Shown: positions 33,566 through 45,243, counted from the first letter of the stretch. The stretch: 64,000 bases of DNA from Phycicoccus sonneratiae (GCF_016887965.1 NZ_JAFDVD010000008.1:1-64000), one strand, 5' to 3'. Translations and numbers: made by a program. The notes: generated by a model from the letters alone, not told the origin.

Positions 33566-34660
33566 TCAGCGCCCCCCGCCTGCGCGGGCGACGAGGTCGG
33601 CGAGCTGCTCGTCGCCGTCGCGCTGCCCCACCGACGCGGCCGCGGCGGCCATCGACCCGAGCCGAGCGGCGTCGAGGGCGAGCGGGACGACGGTGTCGCG
33701 CACCCAGGCCGCGTCGACGGCGGCGTCGTCGACGAGGAGCCCGCCGCCGGCCTCGACGACGTGCGCCGCGTTGAGCCGCTGCTCCCCGTTGCCGACCGGG
33801 AGGGGGACGTAGACGGCCGGCAGCCCGACGGCCGACAGCTCGCAGACGGTGCCCGCTCCGGAGCGGCACACGACGAGGTCGGCCGCGGCGTAGGCGAGGT
33901 CCATCCTGTCGCAGTACGGGAGCACCACGTACGGCGCCCCGGGGACCTCGCCGGGGTCGAACTCCTTGCCCGCGCCGGTGACGTGCAGGACCTGCACCCC
34001 GGCGGCCGAGAGCGCCGCAACCGAGGACGCGAAGGCGGCGTTGAGCCGGGCCGCGCCGAGCGAGCCGCCGGTGACGAGCAGGGTGGGGGCGTCGGTGAGC
34101 CCGAACCGTTCCCGCGCCTCGGCGCGGTGGGCGGAGCGGTCGAGGGTGGCGATCTCGCGGCGCAGCGGCATGCCGGTGACCGTGGCCCCGCGCAGCGGCG
34201 TGCCCGGGAAGGTCACCGCGACCTCGGCCGCGATGCGGGCCCCGAGCCGGTTGGCCAGGCCCGGCCGCGCGTTCTGCTCGTGGACGACGACGGGCACCCG
34301 GCGCCGACGGGCCGCGAGGTAGGCCGGCGACGCGACGAAGCCGCCGAAGCCGACGACGACCTCGGCCCCGCTGGTCTCGAGGGCCGCCTCGGCCGCGACC
34401 ACGGCTCGCCGGAGGTTGCCCGGCAGCCGGAGCGCCGCGGCGTCCGGCCGCCGCGGGAACGGCACGCGCGGCACCTCGAGGAGCGGGTAGCCGCGCTCGG
34501 GGACGAGGCGCGACTCCAGACCCTCGGCCGTCCCGAGGGCGGTGACGCGCACCGACGGGTCGCGGCGGCGCAGGCAGTCGGCGAGCGCCAGGAGCGGCGA
34601 GACGTGCCCGGCGGTGCCTCCGCCGGCGAGCAGCACGGACGACGGGACGGCTGCGCTCAC
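33566..34660 (-). CDS. murG: UDP-N-acetylglucosamine transferase MurG
   Basis: MurG adds GlcNAc to lipid I to make lipid II at the inner membrane face. The 364-residue protein has the glycine-rich loop [17 protein letters not shown], the central [17 protein letters not shown] and [13 protein letters not shown], and the C-terminal sugar-binding [24 protein letters not shown]. The GTG start at 34660 overlaps the ftsW stop as GTGA, so it is coupled to ftsW. Confidence 0.97.
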   Translation of the reverse strand: MSAAVPSSVLLAGGGTAGHVSPLLALADCLRRRDPSVRVTALGTAEGLESRLVPERGYPLLEVPRVPFPRRPDAAALRLPGNLRRAVVAAEAALETSGAEVVVGFGGFVASPAYLAARRRRVPVVVHEQNARPGLANRLGARIAAEVAVTFPGTPLRGATVTGMPLRREIATLDRSAHRAEARERFGLTDAPTLLVTGGSLGAARLNAAFASSVAALSAAGVQVLHVTGAGKEFDPGEVPGAPYVVLPYCDRMDLAYAAADLVVCRSGAGTVCELSAVGLPAVYVPLPVGNGEQRLNAAHVVEAGGGLLVDDAAVDAAWVRDTVVPLALDAARLGSMAAAAASVGQRDGDEQLADLVARAGGGR

Positions 34661-35919
34661 GAGCTGCTCCGGCGGCTGCGGACCGCCCCGGAGACGACCG
34701 CCAGCGACCGCCGCAGGGATGACGGACGCGCGGACAGGGCCTCGCGGCAGCCGGGTTCGCTGCGGGCGAAGGACAGGAGGATCCCGAGCGCGCCCATCGT
34801 CGTGATGAGCGAGGAACCGCCGGAGGACACGAGCGGCAGGGGCACGCCGATGACGGGCAGCAGCCCGATGACCGCGCCGATGTTGATGAGGGCCTGGACG
34901 ACGACCCACGTCATCACCCCGGCCGTGACGACGCGGACGAAGAAGTCGTCGGAGCGGCTGACGAGCCGGTAGCAGGCGAAGGCGAAGGCACCGAAGAGGG
35001 CGAGGATGGCGAGCGTGCCGGGCAGCCCGAGCTCCTCGCCGATGATCGCGAAGATGAAGTCGTTGTGCGGCTCGGAGAGCAGCCCCCACTTCTCGCGGCT
35101 CTGCCCGAGGCCGAGGCCGAGCCAGCCGCCGTCGGCGAGGGCGTACCGGCCGTGGATGGGCTGGCGCGCGGCACCGTGCGGATCGACGTCGCGGCCGAGC
35201 CAGACGTCGAAGCGGCCGAGCCGGTTGGGGCTGGTGACGACGAAGGCGACGACGGCGCCGAGGAACGGCACCCCGGCGATCGCGAACCAGCGCAACGGGA
35301 TCCCGGCGGCGAAGAGCACCCCGGCGACGACCGCCCCGAGGACCATGACCGTGCCGAGGTCGTGGCCGAGGGCGACCGACGCCACGGCCACCGCCACGAG
35401 GGGCACGAGGTAGGGCACGACGACGTGGCCCAGCCGGTCGAGGTGCTTGCGCTTCCGGGCGAGCACCGCACCGCCGGCGAGCGCCAGGCCCACCTTGATG
35501 GCCTCGGAGGGCTGGACGCTGACCGGGCCGAGGAAGATCCAGTTGCGGTTGCCCTGGAACCCGTTGCCACCGAGGGGGGTGAAGACGAGCATCTGCAGCG
35601 CGGTGCCGGCCACGAGCACGGGCACGGCCAGCCGCTTCCACGCGCCCGGCCGGATCCGCGAGGTGACGGCCAGCGCCACCGCGCCGATCGCCGCGAAGAC
35701 CGCCTGCGTCGTGAAGATCGTGTACGCCGACCGGGTCTCGTCGAGCGAGGTGATGGCGCTCGCCGAGAGGACCATGATCAGCCCGAAGACGACGAGCGCG
35801 ACGGTGAGGAACAGGAGCAGGTAGTAGGTGGTCACCGGGGAGTCGAAGCGCTCGGCCCACGACCGCACCCTCGAGGACCCGCGGCCGGTCTCCCGGGCCG
35901 GGGCGGTGGCGCTCGTCAC
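34657..35919 (-). CDS. ftsW: Peptidoglycan glycosyltransferase FtsW
   Basis: FtsW is a SEDS-family polymerase that joins lipid II at the septum with FtsI. The 420-residue protein has about ten membrane segments. It shows the SEDS signatures [19 protein letters not shown], the catalytic-region loop [25 protein letters not shown], and [15 protein letters not shown] at 35919 starts 3 bp after the murD stop. It lies in the dcw cluster between murD and murG. Confidence 0.96.
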   Translation of the reverse strand: MTSATAPARETGRGSSRVRSWAERFDSPVTTYYLLLFLTVALVVFGLIMVLSASAITSLDETRSAYTIFTTQAVFAAIGAVALAVTSRIRPGAWKRLAVPVLVAGTALQMLVFTPLGGNGFQGNRNWIFLGPVSVQPSEAIKVGLALAGGAVLARKRKHLDRLGHVVVPYLVPLVAVAVASVALGHDLGTVMVLGAVVAGVLFAAGIPLRWFAIAGVPFLGAVVAFVVTSPNRLGRFDVWLGRDVDPHGAARQPIHGRYALADGGWLGLGLGQSREKWGLLSEPHNDFIFAIIGEELGLPGTLAILALFGAFAFACYRLVSRSDDFFVRVVTAGVMTWVVVQALINIGAVIGLLPVIGVPLPLVSSGGSSLITTMGALGILLSFARSEPGCREALSARPSSLRRSLAVVSGAVRSRRSSS

Positions 35920-35922
35920 GGG

Positions 35923-37413
35923 CTACCCCTGACCGGTGAGCCGCCGCACCGCCGCAGAGAAGGCGTCGCCGCGCGCACCGTAGTTCGCGAACATGTCCAT
36001 CGACGCGGCGGCGGGGGCGAGCAGCACGACGTCGCCCTCGTGGGCGAGGTCGAGGGCGTGCGCCACCACAGCGTCCATGGCCCCAGTGTCCGTTTGCGCG
36101 ACGTCGACGACCGGGACATCCGGCGCGTGTCGGGCGAGCGCCTCGGAAATGGCCGAACGGTCACGCCCGAGGAGGACGACGCCGCGCAGCCGCGGCGCCG
36201 CGGCGGCGACGAGGTCGTCCACGTCGGCCCCCTTGAGCAGCCCGCCCGCGACCCAGACGACGTGCTCGAACGCGAGGAGGCTGGCCTGCGCGGCGTGCGG
36301 GTTGGTGGCCTTGGAGTCGTCGACCCAGCGCACGCCGCGCACGGTGCCGAGGTCGGTGATGCGGTGCGGCTCGGGGACGAAGTCGCGCATCCCCTGGCGC
36401 ACCGCGGCCGGCGGCACGCCGTGGGCCCGGGCGAGCGCCGCCGCGGCGAGGGCGTTGGCGACGAGGTGCGGCGCGGGCGGCGGGGCGTCGGGACCGGCAC
36501 GCAGGTCGTCGAGCGTGCCGAGCTCGGCGGCCGAGGTGCGGCGCTCGGCGACGAAGGCGCGGTCGGCGAGGACGTCGTCGACGAGGCCCAGCTCGGAGAG
36601 GCCCGGGGTGCCGAGGGTGAACCCGACCGCGCGGCACCCCTCCTGCACGTCGGCCTCCTCGACGAGGTGGAGCGTCCGCTCGTCCTGGGCGTTGTAGACG
36701 CAGGCGACCTGGGTGTTCTCGTAGACCCTTCCCTTGGCGCGGGCGTACTCCTCGAGCGACCCGTGCCAGTCGACGTGGTCGGGAGCGACGTTGAGGCACA
36801 CCGACGCCCGCGGGGCGATGGAGTGCGACCAGTGCAGCTGGAAGCTCGAGAGCTCGACGGCGATGACGTCGTAGGGCTGCGGGTCCATGACCGCCTCGAG
36901 GATGGGCCGGCCGACGTTGCCGGCGCTGCACGCGCGCAGGCCGGCCGCCTGCAGCATCGCCGTGAGCAGCTGCACGGTCGTCGTCTTGCCGTTGGTGCCG
37001 GTGACGGTGAGCCAGGGGGCCGCGCCCTCGAGCGGGCGCATCCGCCAGGCGAGCTCGACCTCGCCCCAGACCGGCAGCCCGGCGGCGGCCGCCGCGGCGA
37101 GCAGCGGCTGGTCGGGGCGCCAGCCCGGCGAGGTGACGACGAGGTCGAGCGGCTCCTCGGGCAGGGTGCCGACCGCGTCGCCGCCGTACCGCAGGGCCGC
37201 GCCGAGGATGTCGAGGATGCGCGCCCGCTCGGACATCGCCGAGCCGTCGTCGGGCTCGTGGGCGTCGACGACGGTGACGACCGCTCCGCGCTCGAGGAGG
37301 GCGTCGGCGGCGGCGAACCCGCTGACCCCGAGGCCGGCGACGAGCACGCGCAGGCCCGACCAGTCGGCGTCGCGGTGGGTCAGCGCGCCGGTGCGGGCGG
37401 ACCCGGCGCTCAT
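35923..37413 (-). CDS. murD: UDP-N-acetylmuramoylalanine-D-glutamate ligase
   Basis: MurD adds D-glutamate. The 496-residue protein has an N-terminal UDP-binding domain ([17 protein letters not shown]), the ATP loop [23 protein letters not shown] and the C-terminal [15 protein letters not shown] at 37413 overlaps the mraY stop by ATGA. A stretch of about 15 extra residues at the N-terminus before the Rossmann fold is usual in this group. Confidence 0.97.
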   Translation of the reverse strand: MSAGSARTGALTHRDADWSGLRVLVAGLGVSGFAAADALLERGAVVTVVDAHEPDDGSAMSERARILDILGAALRYGGDAVGTLPEEPLDLVVTSPGWRPDQPLLAAAAAAGLPVWGEVELAWRMRPLEGAAPWLTVTGTNGKTTTVQLLTAMLQAAGLRACSAGNVGRPILEAVMDPQPYDVIAVELSSFQLHWSHSIAPRASVCLNVAPDHVDWHGSLEEYARAKGRVYENTQVACVYNAQDERTLHLVEEADVQEGCRAVGFTLGTPGLSELGLVDDVLADRAFVAERRTSAAELGTLDDLRAGPDAPPPAPHLVANALAAAALARAHGVPPAAVRQGMRDFVPEPHRITDLGTVRGVRWVDDSKATNPHAAQASLLAFEHVVWVAGGLLKGADVDDLVAAAAPRLRGVVLLGRDRSAISEALARHAPDVPVVDVAQTDTGAMDAVVAHALDLAHEGDVVLLAPAAASMDMFANYGARGDAFSAAVRRLTGQG

Positions 37414-38492
37414 CCGGCGCCCACCACCCACTCGGCGTAGAACAGCCCGAGGCCGAGCGCGACGAAGAGGCCGGCGACGATCCAGAACCGGATGACGATC
37501 GTGACCTCCTGCCAGCCGAGGAGCTCGAAGTGGTGCTGCAGCGGCGCCATCTTGAACACCCGTTTCCCGGTGGTCTTGAACGACGCGACCTGGATGATCA
37601 CCGAGAGGGTGATCGTGACGAAGAGGCCGCCGAGGACGACGACGAGCAGCTCGGTGCGGGTGAGGATGGCCAGCCCCGCGAGCCCGCCGCCGAGGGCGAG
37701 CGAGCCGGTGTCGCCCATGAAGATCTTGGCCGGCGAGGCGTTCCACCAGAGGAAGCCGAAGCAGGCGCCCATCCCGCAGGCGGCGACGATGGCGAGGTCG
37801 TGCGGGTCGCGGACCTCGTAGCACTTGGTGCCGGGGTTCCACTGGCAGTTCTGGTTGAACTGCCAGATGCCGATGAGCACGTACGACGCGAAGACCATCA
37901 CCGAGGCGCCGGTGGCCAGGCCGTCGAGGCCGTCGGTGAGGTTCACGCCGTTCGAGGTGCCGGCGACGATGACGTTGGCCCAGATGACGAAGAGGATGAC
38001 GCCGACGACGGTGCCGGCGAAGGCGAGGTTGACCGGGGTGTCGCGGACGAACGAGACGGCGGTCGAGGCCGGCGTGCGGAAGGACTCGTTGGGGAACTGC
38101 AGCGCCGCGATGGCGAAGAGCACGGCGACGAGGGTCTGCCCGGCGAGCTTCTGGCCCGAGCGCAGGCCGAGGCTGCGCTGCTTGCTGATCTTGATGTAGT
38201 CGTCGAGGAAGCCGACGAGGCCCATCCCGGCCATGAGGAAGAGGACGAGCACGCCGCTGACCGAGGGCAGCTGCCCGGTGACGAGGTGCGCGACGGCGTA
38301 GGCGGCGAGCGAGGACAGGACGATGACCGCCCCGCCCATCGTGGGGGTGCCGCGCTTGGTGTGGTGCGAGGTGGGCCCGTCGTCCCGGATGAACTGGCCG
38401 TAGCCCTTCTTCACGAGGAAGCGGATGAAGGTGGGGGTGCCGAAGAGCGCGAGGACGAGCGACACGACGGCGGCGATGAGCACGGCCTTCAC
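37410..38492 (-). CDS. mraY: Phospho-MurNAc-pentapeptide transferase
   Basis: MraY moves phospho-MurNAc-pentapeptide to undecaprenyl phosphate to make lipid I. The 360-residue protein has ten membrane segments. The family signatures include [34 protein letters not shown] and [13 protein letters not shown], which hold the catalytic aspartates. Both ends overlap neighbours by ATGA (murF before, murD after). Confidence 0.98.
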   Translation of the reverse strand: MKAVLIAAVVSLVLALFGTPTFIRFLVKKGYGQFIRDDGPTSHHTKRGTPTMGGAVIVLSSLAAYAVAHLVTGQLPSVSGVLVLFLMAGMGLVGFLDDYIKISKQRSLGLRSGQKLAGQTLVAVLFAIAALQFPNESFRTPASTAVSFVRDTPVNLAFAGTVVGVILFVIWANVIVAGTSNGVNLTDGLDGLATGASVMVFASYVLIGIWQFNQNCQWNPGTKCYEVRDPHDLAIVAACGMGACFGFLWWNASPAKIFMGDTGSLALGGGLAGLAILTRTELLVVVLGGLFVTITLSVIIQVASFKTTGKRVFKMAPLQHHFELLGWQEVTIVIRFWIVAGLFVALGLGLFYAEWVVGAG

Positions 38493-39886
38493 GTCTGCTG
38501 CTCCTCGGGGGTCGTCGCCAGTCGGTCTCCGAGCAACCGTAGTCCGGCGTCGCGGCTGGACTTGAACAGGGCCACGTCGCCGCGCCGGAGCTCCGCGCGC
38601 AGCAGCGCCTCGGCGGCGTCGGCGTCCGGGACCTCGCGCACGCGGGTGCCGCCGGCGGCCGCCCGGGCCCCCTCGGCGAGCGGTGCGGCGGCCGCGCCGA
38701 CGACGACGAGCTCGTCGACGGCGTGGGCGACGGCGTCGGCCCCGACCCCGGCGTGCAGCGCGTCGGACTCCGCCCCGAGCTCGAGCATCGTGCCGAGGAC
38801 GGCCCAGGTGCGCCGGCCCTCCCCCATCCGGGCCAGCGCCTCGAGGGCCGCGTGCATCGAGTCGGGGTTGGCGTTGTAGGCGTCGTTGACGAGGGTCACG
38901 CCGTCGGGGCGCTCGGTAACCTCCATCCGCCAGCGGCTCAGTGCGCGGGCGGCCTCGAGGGCGTCGCAGGCGGCGTCGAGGGTGAGGCCGAGCTCGAGGG
39001 CCACCGCGAGGACGGCGAGGGCGTTGCCGACGTGATGGCGCCCGACGAGCCCGAGGGCGACGGCGCGCGTGCCGGCCGACGTGTGCACGGTGAAGGACGG
39101 CCGGCCCGCGGCGTCGAGCGCGACGTCGGTGGCCCGCACCCCGGCGTCCGGGGCCTCGCCGACGAGGACGACCCGCGCGCGGGTGACCTCGGCCATGGCC
39201 CGGACGGCGGGGTCGTCGGCGTTGAGCACCGCGAGCCCGTGCTCGGGCAGGGCGGCCGGCAGCTCGGACTTCGCGCGGGCGATGGCCTCGCGCGACCCGA
39301 ACTCCCCGACGTGGGCGGTGCCGACGTTGAGCACCACCCCGACCCGCGGCGGCGCCATCCGCGCGAGGTAGGCGATGTGGCCGACGCCGCGCGCCCCCAT
39401 CTCGACGACGAGGAACCGGGTGTCGGGCTCGGTGCGGCAGACGGTGAGCGGCACCCCGACCTCAGAGTTGTACGAGCCGACGGGCGCCACGGTGGGGCCG
39501 GCCGCCCCGAGCACCGACCCGAGGACGTCCTTGGTGCTCGTCTTGCCGGAGGAGCCGGTGATGCCCACGACGGCCAGGTCGGGCAGCGCGTCCACGACCG
39601 CGCGGGCCAGCCGGGCGAACCCCTCCTGGGTGTCGTCGACGACGACGCACGGCACGCCGGCCAGCGCCCGGGTCGTCAGGGCGGCGACGCAGCCGGCGGC
39701 GAGGGCCCCGGCGGCGAAGTCGTGGCCGTCGGCGTGCTCGCCGACCCGGGCGACGTACAGCCCGCCGGGCCCGGCCTCGCGCGAGTCGGTGACGACGGGT
39801 CCGTCGACGACCGCGGAGGCGTCGTCGACCCCCTCGAGCCGCCCGCCGGTGGCCGCGGCCACCTCGGCGAGGGTCATCGGGATCAC
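38489..39886 (-). CDS. murF: UDP-MurNAc-tripeptide D-alanyl-D-alanine ligase
   Basis: MurF adds D-Ala-D-Ala to the precursor. The 465-residue protein has the N-terminal domain with [20 protein letters not shown], the ATP loop [16 protein letters not shown], and [12 protein letters not shown] in the C-terminal half. The ATG at 39886 overlaps the murE stop (ATGA), which favours this start over the internal ATG three codons later. Confidence 0.97.
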   Translation of the reverse strand: MIPMTLAEVAAATGGRLEGVDDASAVVDGPVVTDSREAGPGGLYVARVGEHADGHDFAAGALAAGCVAALTTRALAGVPCVVVDDTQEGFARLARAVVDALPDLAVVGITGSSGKTSTKDVLGSVLGAAGPTVAPVGSYNSEVGVPLTVCRTEPDTRFLVVEMGARGVGHIAYLARMAPPRVGVVLNVGTAHVGEFGSREAIARAKSELPAALPEHGLAVLNADDPAVRAMAEVTRARVVLVGEAPDAGVRATDVALDAAGRPSFTVHTSAGTRAVALGLVGRHHVGNALAVLAVALELGLTLDAACDALEAARALSRWRMEVTERPDGVTLVNDAYNANPDSMHAALEALARMGEGRRTWAVLGTMLELGAESDALHAGVGADAVAHAVDELVVVGAAAAPLAEGARAAAGGTRVREVPDADAAEALLRAELRRGDVALFKSSRDAGLRLLGDRLATTPEEQQT

Positions 39887-41430
39887 GGGGCCACCACCCC
39901 GAGGGCGAGGGCCAGCGCCTCGCGCAGCTCGTCGCGGTCGTCGAAGGGGTGCACGACGCCGGCGACGTCCTGGCCGCGCTCGTGGCCCTTGCCGACGACC
40001 GCCACGGTGGCCGACGAGCCCTCGGCGGCGACCGCCGAGACCGCTTCCCGGACGGCCTCCCGGCGGTCCCCCACCTCGACGACGCGCACCGCGCGCCCGC
40101 CGGACCGCACCGACTCGACGCCCTCGAGGACCGCGGCGCGGATGACCGCGGGGTCCTCGGAGCGCGGGTTGTCGTCGGTGACGACGACGAGGTCGGCGAC
40201 CTCGGCGGCCGCGGCGCCCATGGCCGCGCGCTTGTCACGGTCGCGGTCGCCGCCGGCCCCGGTGACGCAGACGAGCGTGCCGGGCGTGCTCGGGCGCAGG
40301 GCGTGGAGGGCGGCCGCGATGGCGTCCGGGGTGTGCGCGTAGTCGACGACGGCCAGCGGCTGGTCGCCCGCCGGGACGCCGTCCAGGACGACCCGCTCCA
40401 TCCGCCCCGGGACGTGCGGGTCGGCGAGCACCGCGTCGCCGGCCCGGGCCGGGTCCTCGCCGGCGAGGACGAGCGCGGCGGCGGCCATCGCGGTGTTCGT
40501 GACGTTGAAGTCGCCGGGCAGGCTCGACCTCAGGTGGAGGTCGACCCCGTCCGGGCCGGTGAGCCGGAAGGCCGCCGGGTCGGCTCCGTCGACCGCGACC
40601 CGCCAGTCGACGCCCTCGGTGTGACCGATGGTCCGGACGGGGACGCCGGCCTCCCGGGCGAGCCGCCCGCCCCAGTCGTCGTCGGTGCAGACGAGGCCGA
40701 GGCGCGCGCGCTCGGGCGTGAAGAGCGAGGCCTTGGCCGCGAAGTAGTCGTCCATGTCGGCGTGGAAGTCGAGGTGGTCGCGGCTGAGGTTCGTGAAGAG
40801 CGCGACGTCGTAGACGACGCCGTCGACCCGATGCTGGGCCAGGGCGTGGCTCGAGACCTCCATGACGCAGGTGTCGAGGCCCCGCTCGGCCATGACGGCG
40901 AGCAGCGCATGGAGCTCGGGGGCCTCGGGGGTGGTGCGGACGCTCCCGACCCGCTCGTCACCGATGCGCGTCTCGACGGTGCCGATGAGCCCGACGGAGT
41001 GCCCGAGGGCGGTCAGCGCCGAGTGCACGAGGTAGGCGGTGGTCGTCTTGCCGTTGGTCCCGGTGATGCCGACCATCCGCACCGGCAGGTCCTCGGTGCC
41101 GTAGACGCGCGCGGCGACCGCCCCGAGCACTGCGCGCGGAGCCTCGACGACGACGACCGGCAGGTCGACACCGGCGGCGGTGAGCCGCTCGGCGCCGGCC
41201 GGGTCGGTGAGCACGGCCGCGGCCCCGGCCTCGGCCACCTGGGCCCCGAAGTCGGCACCGTGGGCGCGGGCGCCGGGCAGGGCCGCGTAGAGGTCGCCCG
41301 GACGCACCGCGCGCGAGTCGAGCGTGACGCCGGTGACGGCGACGTCGGAGGCGGGGCCGGGGGCACCGAGGAGCGTCGAGACCTCGCGGAGCGGGGTGGG
41401 GCGCAGCGAGGTCGGCCGGGGGGAAGCCAT
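39883..41430 (-). CDS. murE: UDP-MurNAc-tripeptide synthetase, meso-DAP type
   Basis: MurE adds the third peptide residue. The 515-residue protein has the ATP loop [16 protein letters not shown] and a C-terminal DNPRSE motif, which in characterised enzymes marks meso-diaminopimelate addition rather than lysine. The start is ATG 41430, 8 nt after AGGG and 10 bp after the ftsI stop; a frame open further upstream has no ribosome site. It is coupled to murF. Confidence 0.96.
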   Translation of the reverse strand: MASPRPTSLRPTPLREVSTLLGAPGPASDVAVTGVTLDSRAVRPGDLYAALPGARAHGADFGAQVAEAGAAAVLTDPAGAERLTAAGVDLPVVVVEAPRAVLGAVAARVYGTEDLPVRMVGITGTNGKTTTAYLVHSALTALGHSVGLIGTVETRIGDERVGSVRTTPEAPELHALLAVMAERGLDTCVMEVSSHALAQHRVDGVVYDVALFTNLSRDHLDFHADMDDYFAAKASLFTPERARLGLVCTDDDWGGRLAREAGVPVRTIGHTEGVDWRVAVDGADPAAFRLTGPDGVDLHLRSSLPGDFNVTNTAMAAAALVLAGEDPARAGDAVLADPHVPGRMERVVLDGVPAGDQPLAVVDYAHTPDAIAAALHALRPSTPGTLVCVTGAGGDRDRDKRAAMGAAAAEVADLVVVTDDNPRSEDPAVIRAAVLEGVESVRSGGRAVRVVEVGDRREAVREAVSAVAAEGSSATVAVVGKGHERGQDVAGVVHPFDDRDELREALALALGVVAP

Positions 41431-41440
41431 CCGGACGACC

Positions 41441-43573
41441 CTACCGCTTGGGCTGCTTCTTGCCGTCACGCAGCACGTCGGGGTCGGCCAGCGCCTCCTT
41501 CGGGTCGACCTCGAGGGTGAGGTGCTGCGCCTTCTTCCCCGTCGGCGGGATCTTCAGCTCCTGGAGGGCGTAGGTCATGACGTCCTTGAAGACCGGTCCG
41601 GCGACGTAGCCGCCGAAGAACGGGTAGGTCGGCTTCTGGACGATGACGGCGACGACGATCTGCGGGTCGTCGGCCGGCGCGTACCCGATGAAGCTGGCCG
41701 TCTTGCCGCTGTACTTCTTGACCCGGTCGTCGTAGAACTCGGCGGTGCCGGTCTTGCCCGCGATCCGGTAGCCCGGGATCTGGGCCTCCTCGGCCGTGCC
41801 GTCGGGGCTGACGACGCCCTCGAGCATCTTGCCGACGTCGGCCGCCGTCTTCTCCGAGACCACCCGGGTGCCCTTGGCCTCCGGCATCTCGGTGCGCGTG
41901 CCGTCGGCCGCGGTGACGCTGTCGACGAGGCGGGGCGAGACCCGCACGCCGCCGTTGGCGATGGTCTGGAACACCGACGCGGCCTGGATGGCGGTGACCG
42001 AGATGCCCTGCCCGAAGGCGACGGTGGCGCGCTGGGTGCCGCTCCACGTCGACGACTTCGGGAGCAGGCCGCCGGACTCGCCGGGGTAGCCGACCCCCGA
42101 GCGCGCGCCCAGCCCGAACTTGTGGAAGTAGCGCTCGAGCGTCGCGGGCTTGAGGGTCTCGGAGACGAGGATCGTCCCGATGTTGCTGGACTCGGCGAGG
42201 GTGCCCGCGACCGTGCGGTACTGGGTGGGGTGCTCGTGGGAGTCCTTGAACCGCTGGTCGTACCGGGGCAGGCGGTTGGGGATGACGACCGGGGTCGACG
42301 GCGTGACCGTCTTCTCCTCGAGCGCCGCGGCCATCGTCATGATCTTCGCCGTGGAGCCGGGTTCGAAGACGTCGGAGAAGGCCTTGTTGTCGAGCTGGGC
42401 CCCCTTCTTGCCGACGTCGGTGTCGGGGTCGAAGGTCGGGTACGAGGCGACGCTCAGCAGGTCACCCTTCTTGGCGTCCATGATGACGACCGTGCCGGCC
42501 GTCGCCTTGGTCTCCTTGATCCGCTGCGCGAGGGCGTTCTGGGCGTACCACTGGAGGCTGGAGTTGACGGTGAGCCGCACGTCGCGCCCGTCGACCGCCG
42601 GCGTCGTGCTGCTCTGCCCGGCGGGGATGGCGGTGCCGTCCTGGCCGCGCTCGTAGGTCATCGTGCCGGGCGTGCCCTGGAGCTCGTCGTCGACCATCAG
42701 CTCGACGCCCCCGCCGGGCTTGCCGTCGTCGGTGACGTACCCGACGAGGGCGGCGCTGGTCGTGCCCTGCGGGTAGGTGCGCTCCGAGCGGGTCTCCCGG
42801 CGGTCGCGCGCGATGCCCGGGATGCCGAGCGCGGCGATCTTGTTCCACGTCAGCGGCGTGACGTCCTTGCTGAGGATGCGGTACCTCGAGGTGCCGGTCA
42901 GCTCGGTGACGAGCTCGCTCACCGGGGTGCCGAGCAGCGGCGAGAGCTTCTCGGCGGCCTGCTGCACGGCGGCCGGTGCGGTCTCCGGGGCGCAGGTCGA
43001 CTTCTTCGTCCGGAAGGTGCACACGGCCGTCTGGTCGGCGACGACGACCTCGCGCACGACGCTCGAGGCGAGGACGGTGCCGTCGGCCGAGAGGATCTGG
43101 CCGCGCATGGCGGGGATGATCTGCGCGGTCACGCGCTGGCTCTCGGCCTCGGCGGCGACGGCGCTGGCGTCGAGCCCCTGGATGCGGACCAGCTGGGCGC
43201 CGAAGATGCTGAGGACGAAGATCGTCGCGACCGTGAGGGCGCGCATCCGGCGCCGCGGGCTCGGGCCCGGGCCGCGGGTGGCGCTGCGCGCGGTGCGACG
43301 TCCGCCGCCCGAGCCGGCACGCGAGGTCGAGGCGGTGGCGGGGCGCCGACGCGGCGTGGGCCGGCCCTTGCCCGCGGCCGGCCGGCTCGAGGTCGACGCC
43401 CGCCCCGACGCGGCTGCGGTGGCGGGACGCCGGGGGGACGCCGGGCGGGCGCTCCCCCGGGCGGGCGCGGTACGCGGGGTCGTCGTGCCCGGGCGGCGGC
43501 CGCGCTCGGTCACCGGACGACCCGACGGCTGGCCCGCGCGGCTGCGCTGCGGCGGCTTCTTCGGTGGGGTCAC
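41441..43573 (-). CDS. ftsI: Septal transpeptidase (class B PBP, FtsI)
   Basis: FtsI crosslinks septal peptidoglycan with FtsW. The 710-residue protein has a long Arg/Pro/Ala-rich cytoplasmic N-terminus (residues 1 to about 108), a membrane segment at about 110-130, a dimerisation domain and the transpeptidase domain. Active-site motifs are Ser407-Lys410 (EPGSTAKIM), Ser462-Ser-Asn464 (ESSNIG) and Lys607-Thr-Gly (AGKTGTAEF). No PASTA domains are present. It lies between the FtsL-like gene and murE. Confidence 0.97.
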   Translation of the reverse strand: MTPPKKPPQRSRAGQPSGRPVTERGRRPGTTTPRTAPARGSARPASPRRPATAAASGRASTSSRPAAGKGRPTPRRRPATASTSRAGSGGGRRTARSATRGPGPSPRRRMRALTVATIFVLSIFGAQLVRIQGLDASAVAAEAESQRVTAQIIPAMRGQILSADGTVLASSVVREVVVADQTAVCTFRTKKSTCAPETAPAAVQQAAEKLSPLLGTPVSELVTELTGTSRYRILSKDVTPLTWNKIAALGIPGIARDRRETRSERTYPQGTTSAALVGYVTDDGKPGGGVELMVDDELQGTPGTMTYERGQDGTAIPAGQSSTTPAVDGRDVRLTVNSSLQWYAQNALAQRIKETKATAGTVVIMDAKKGDLLSVASYPTFDPDTDVGKKGAQLDNKAFSDVFEPGSTAKIMTMAAALEEKTVTPSTPVVIPNRLPRYDQRFKDSHEHPTQYRTVAGTLAESSNIGTILVSETLKPATLERYFHKFGLGARSGVGYPGESGGLLPKSSTWSGTQRATVAFGQGISVTAIQAASVFQTIANGGVRVSPRLVDSVTAADGTRTEMPEAKGTRVVSEKTAADVGKMLEGVVSPDGTAEEAQIPGYRIAGKTGTAEFYDDRVKKYSGKTASFIGYAPADDPQIVVAVIVQKPTYPFFGGYVAGPVFKDVMTYALQELKIPPTGKKAQHLTLEVDPKEALADPDVLRDGKKQPKR

Positions 43574-43596
43574 GGGTGCGGCGTCCTCGCGGGTCG

Positions 43597-44082
43597 TCAG
43601 CGGCTGGGTGCGGTCGAGGCGGGGGCCTTCGCCGTGGGGCGCGCCCCGGACGAGGACTCGGTGACCACGCTAAACGTGTCGTCCTTGCGCGCCTTCTTCG
43701 CCACGCCGATGACCTTGCCGTCGGCGAGCCGGAGGAAGGCCGGGGTCTCGGCGGGGACCATCCCGAGGTCGCGCGCCTCCTGCGCGAGCGGCCCCGGGCC
43801 GGAGACGGCGTCGAGGGCGTGGCGCAGGTCGTCCTGGGTGTCGGTCAGCTCGTCGGAGCGGTGCTGCAGGTCGCGCATCGTGAACGAGCCCTTGGCCATC
43901 GCGGTGTTGAGCACGAGCACGCCGACGAAGCCGGCGAGCACGAGCGCCACGCAGAGCGCGAGGAAGAACCCGTTGCCCTCGGCAGCGGGCGGGGCGACGA
44001 CGCGCAGGCGGCGCGGCGTCGGGGTCGTGGCGCGGCGCGCCGACGGGCGGACCTGCGGCCGTGCCGTCGCGTGCTGGCTCAT
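43597..44082 (-). CDS. FtsL-like septum protein
   Basis: The 161-residue protein has a basic N-terminus, a single membrane segment at about residues 38-60 and a coiled-coil of about 40 residues ([21 protein letters not shown]) with a Thr/Ser-rich tail. Position between rsmH and ftsI and topology fit FtsL. FtsL sequences vary widely, so similarity alone would not identify it. ATG at 44082 overlaps the rsmH stop by ATGA. Confidence 0.8.
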   Translation of the reverse strand: MSQHATARPQVRPSARRATTPTPRRLRVVAPPAAEGNGFFLALCVALVLAGFVGVLVLNTAMAKGSFTMRDLQHRSDELTDTQDDLRHALDAVSGPGPLAQEARDLGMVPAETPAFLRLADGKVIGVAKKARKDDTFSVVTESSSGARPTAKAPASTAPSR

Positions 44083-45059
44083 GCGGGGGCTCCGTTCGGC
44101 GAGAGACGTTCCGCGGCCCGGAGGCGGGCCGAGGCGGACCTGGGGTTGGCGTGCTGCTCGGACTCGGAGGGGACCTCCGCGCCGCGGGTGAGCAGCCGCA
44201 GGTAGGGCGCGTGCTCGGGCAGCTCGACGGGCATGCCCGCCGGGGTCCGGCTGCGCGCCCCGCGCGCGAGGGCCTGCTTGGTGATGCGGTCCTCGAGCGA
44301 GTGGTAGGAGAGGACGACGAGCCGCCCGCCGGGCGCGAGGGCGCCGACGGCGGCGTCGACGGCGCGCTCCCACACGGCGAGCTCGGCGTTGACCTCGATG
44401 CGCAGCGCCTGGAAGGTGCGCTTCGCCGGGTGGCCGCCGGTGCGCTGCGACGCGGCGGGGACCGCGGCGCGCAGCACCTCGACGAGCCGGGCCGAGGTGG
44501 TGAAGGGCTCCTTCTCGCGCTCGCGGAGGACCGCGGAGGCGATCCGGCCGGCGAATCGCTCCTCCCCGTAGGCCTTGAGGACGTGGGCGAGCTCGCCGTG
44601 CGAGTAGGTGTTGAGGACGTCGGCGGCGGTCATCCCCCGCGACTGGTCCATCCGCATGTCGAGCGGGGCGTCGTGGCGGTAGGCGAAGCCGCGGTCCTCC
44701 TCGTCGAGCTGGAGCGAGGAGACGCCGAGGTCGAAGAAGATGCCGTTCGCGGTGCCGGGGGCCTCACGGGCGAGGACGTCGGCCACCTCGTCGTAGACGG
44801 CGTGGACGGCGGTGAAGCGCTCGCCGAACGGGGCGAGCCGCTCGCTCGCGAGGGCGATCGCCTCCGGGTCGCGGTCGAGGCCGATGACGCGGGCCTGCGG
44901 GCACCGGGTGAGGATCGCCTCGGTGTGCCCGCCCATGCCGAGGGTGGCGTCGACGCAGACGCTGCCCGGGGCCTGCAGAGCCGGGGCGAGGAGGTCGACG
45001 CAGCGCTCGAGGAGCACGGGGACGTGGCGGTCGCCGGCGTCGCCTCGGGTGCTGGTCAT
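44079..45059 (-). CDS. rsmH: 16S rRNA cytosine(1402)-N4 methyltransferase
   Basis: RsmH methylates C1402 in the decoding centre of 16S rRNA. The 326-residue protein has the SAM motif [14 protein letters not shown], then [12 protein letters not shown], and [15 protein letters not shown] near the C-terminus. The start is ATG 45059 after GAAGGAG. It follows mraZ by 184 bp, which contains no other gene, and overlaps the FtsL-like gene. Confidence 0.97.
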   Translation of the reverse strand: MTSTRGDAGDRHVPVLLERCVDLLAPALQAPGSVCVDATLGMGGHTEAILTRCPQARVIGLDRDPEAIALASERLAPFGERFTAVHAVYDEVADVLAREAPGTANGIFFDLGVSSLQLDEEDRGFAYRHDAPLDMRMDQSRGMTAADVLNTYSHGELAHVLKAYGEERFAGRIASAVLREREKEPFTTSARLVEVLRAAVPAASQRTGGHPAKRTFQALRIEVNAELAVWERAVDAAVGALAPGGRLVVLSYHSLEDRITKQALARGARSRTPAGMPVELPEHAPYLRLLTRGAEVPSESEQHANPRSASARLRAAERLSPNGAPA

Positions 45060-45243
45060 CTCACTCCTTCACGGTCGTCGGTGGGGCGGTGTGGTGCGGG
45101 TGCGGGTCGACCCGGCGGCTGGTCCCCATCCGATCCGCGCCCGGCGCGGGGGAAGACGCGTCGGGTGTCGGGTCGGCTGGAGGCCGGCGGTCGGGTCGGT
45201 CGGTCGTGCGGGGTGGGGTCCGGGATGTTGGGGTGCTCGGGGC
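45060..45243. other. mraZ-rsmH spacer
   Basis: No gene is seen. On the minus strand it is a C-rich leader with only a ribosome site (GAAGGAG) near its end. No clear hairpin with a U run is present. Confidence 0.6.

Noticed and set aside
45060-45243. GGTCGG-rich stretch between mraZ and rsmH as a repeat or regulatory RNA
   Set aside because: The matches are short, irregular and explained by base composition; only the rsmH ribosome site is convincing.
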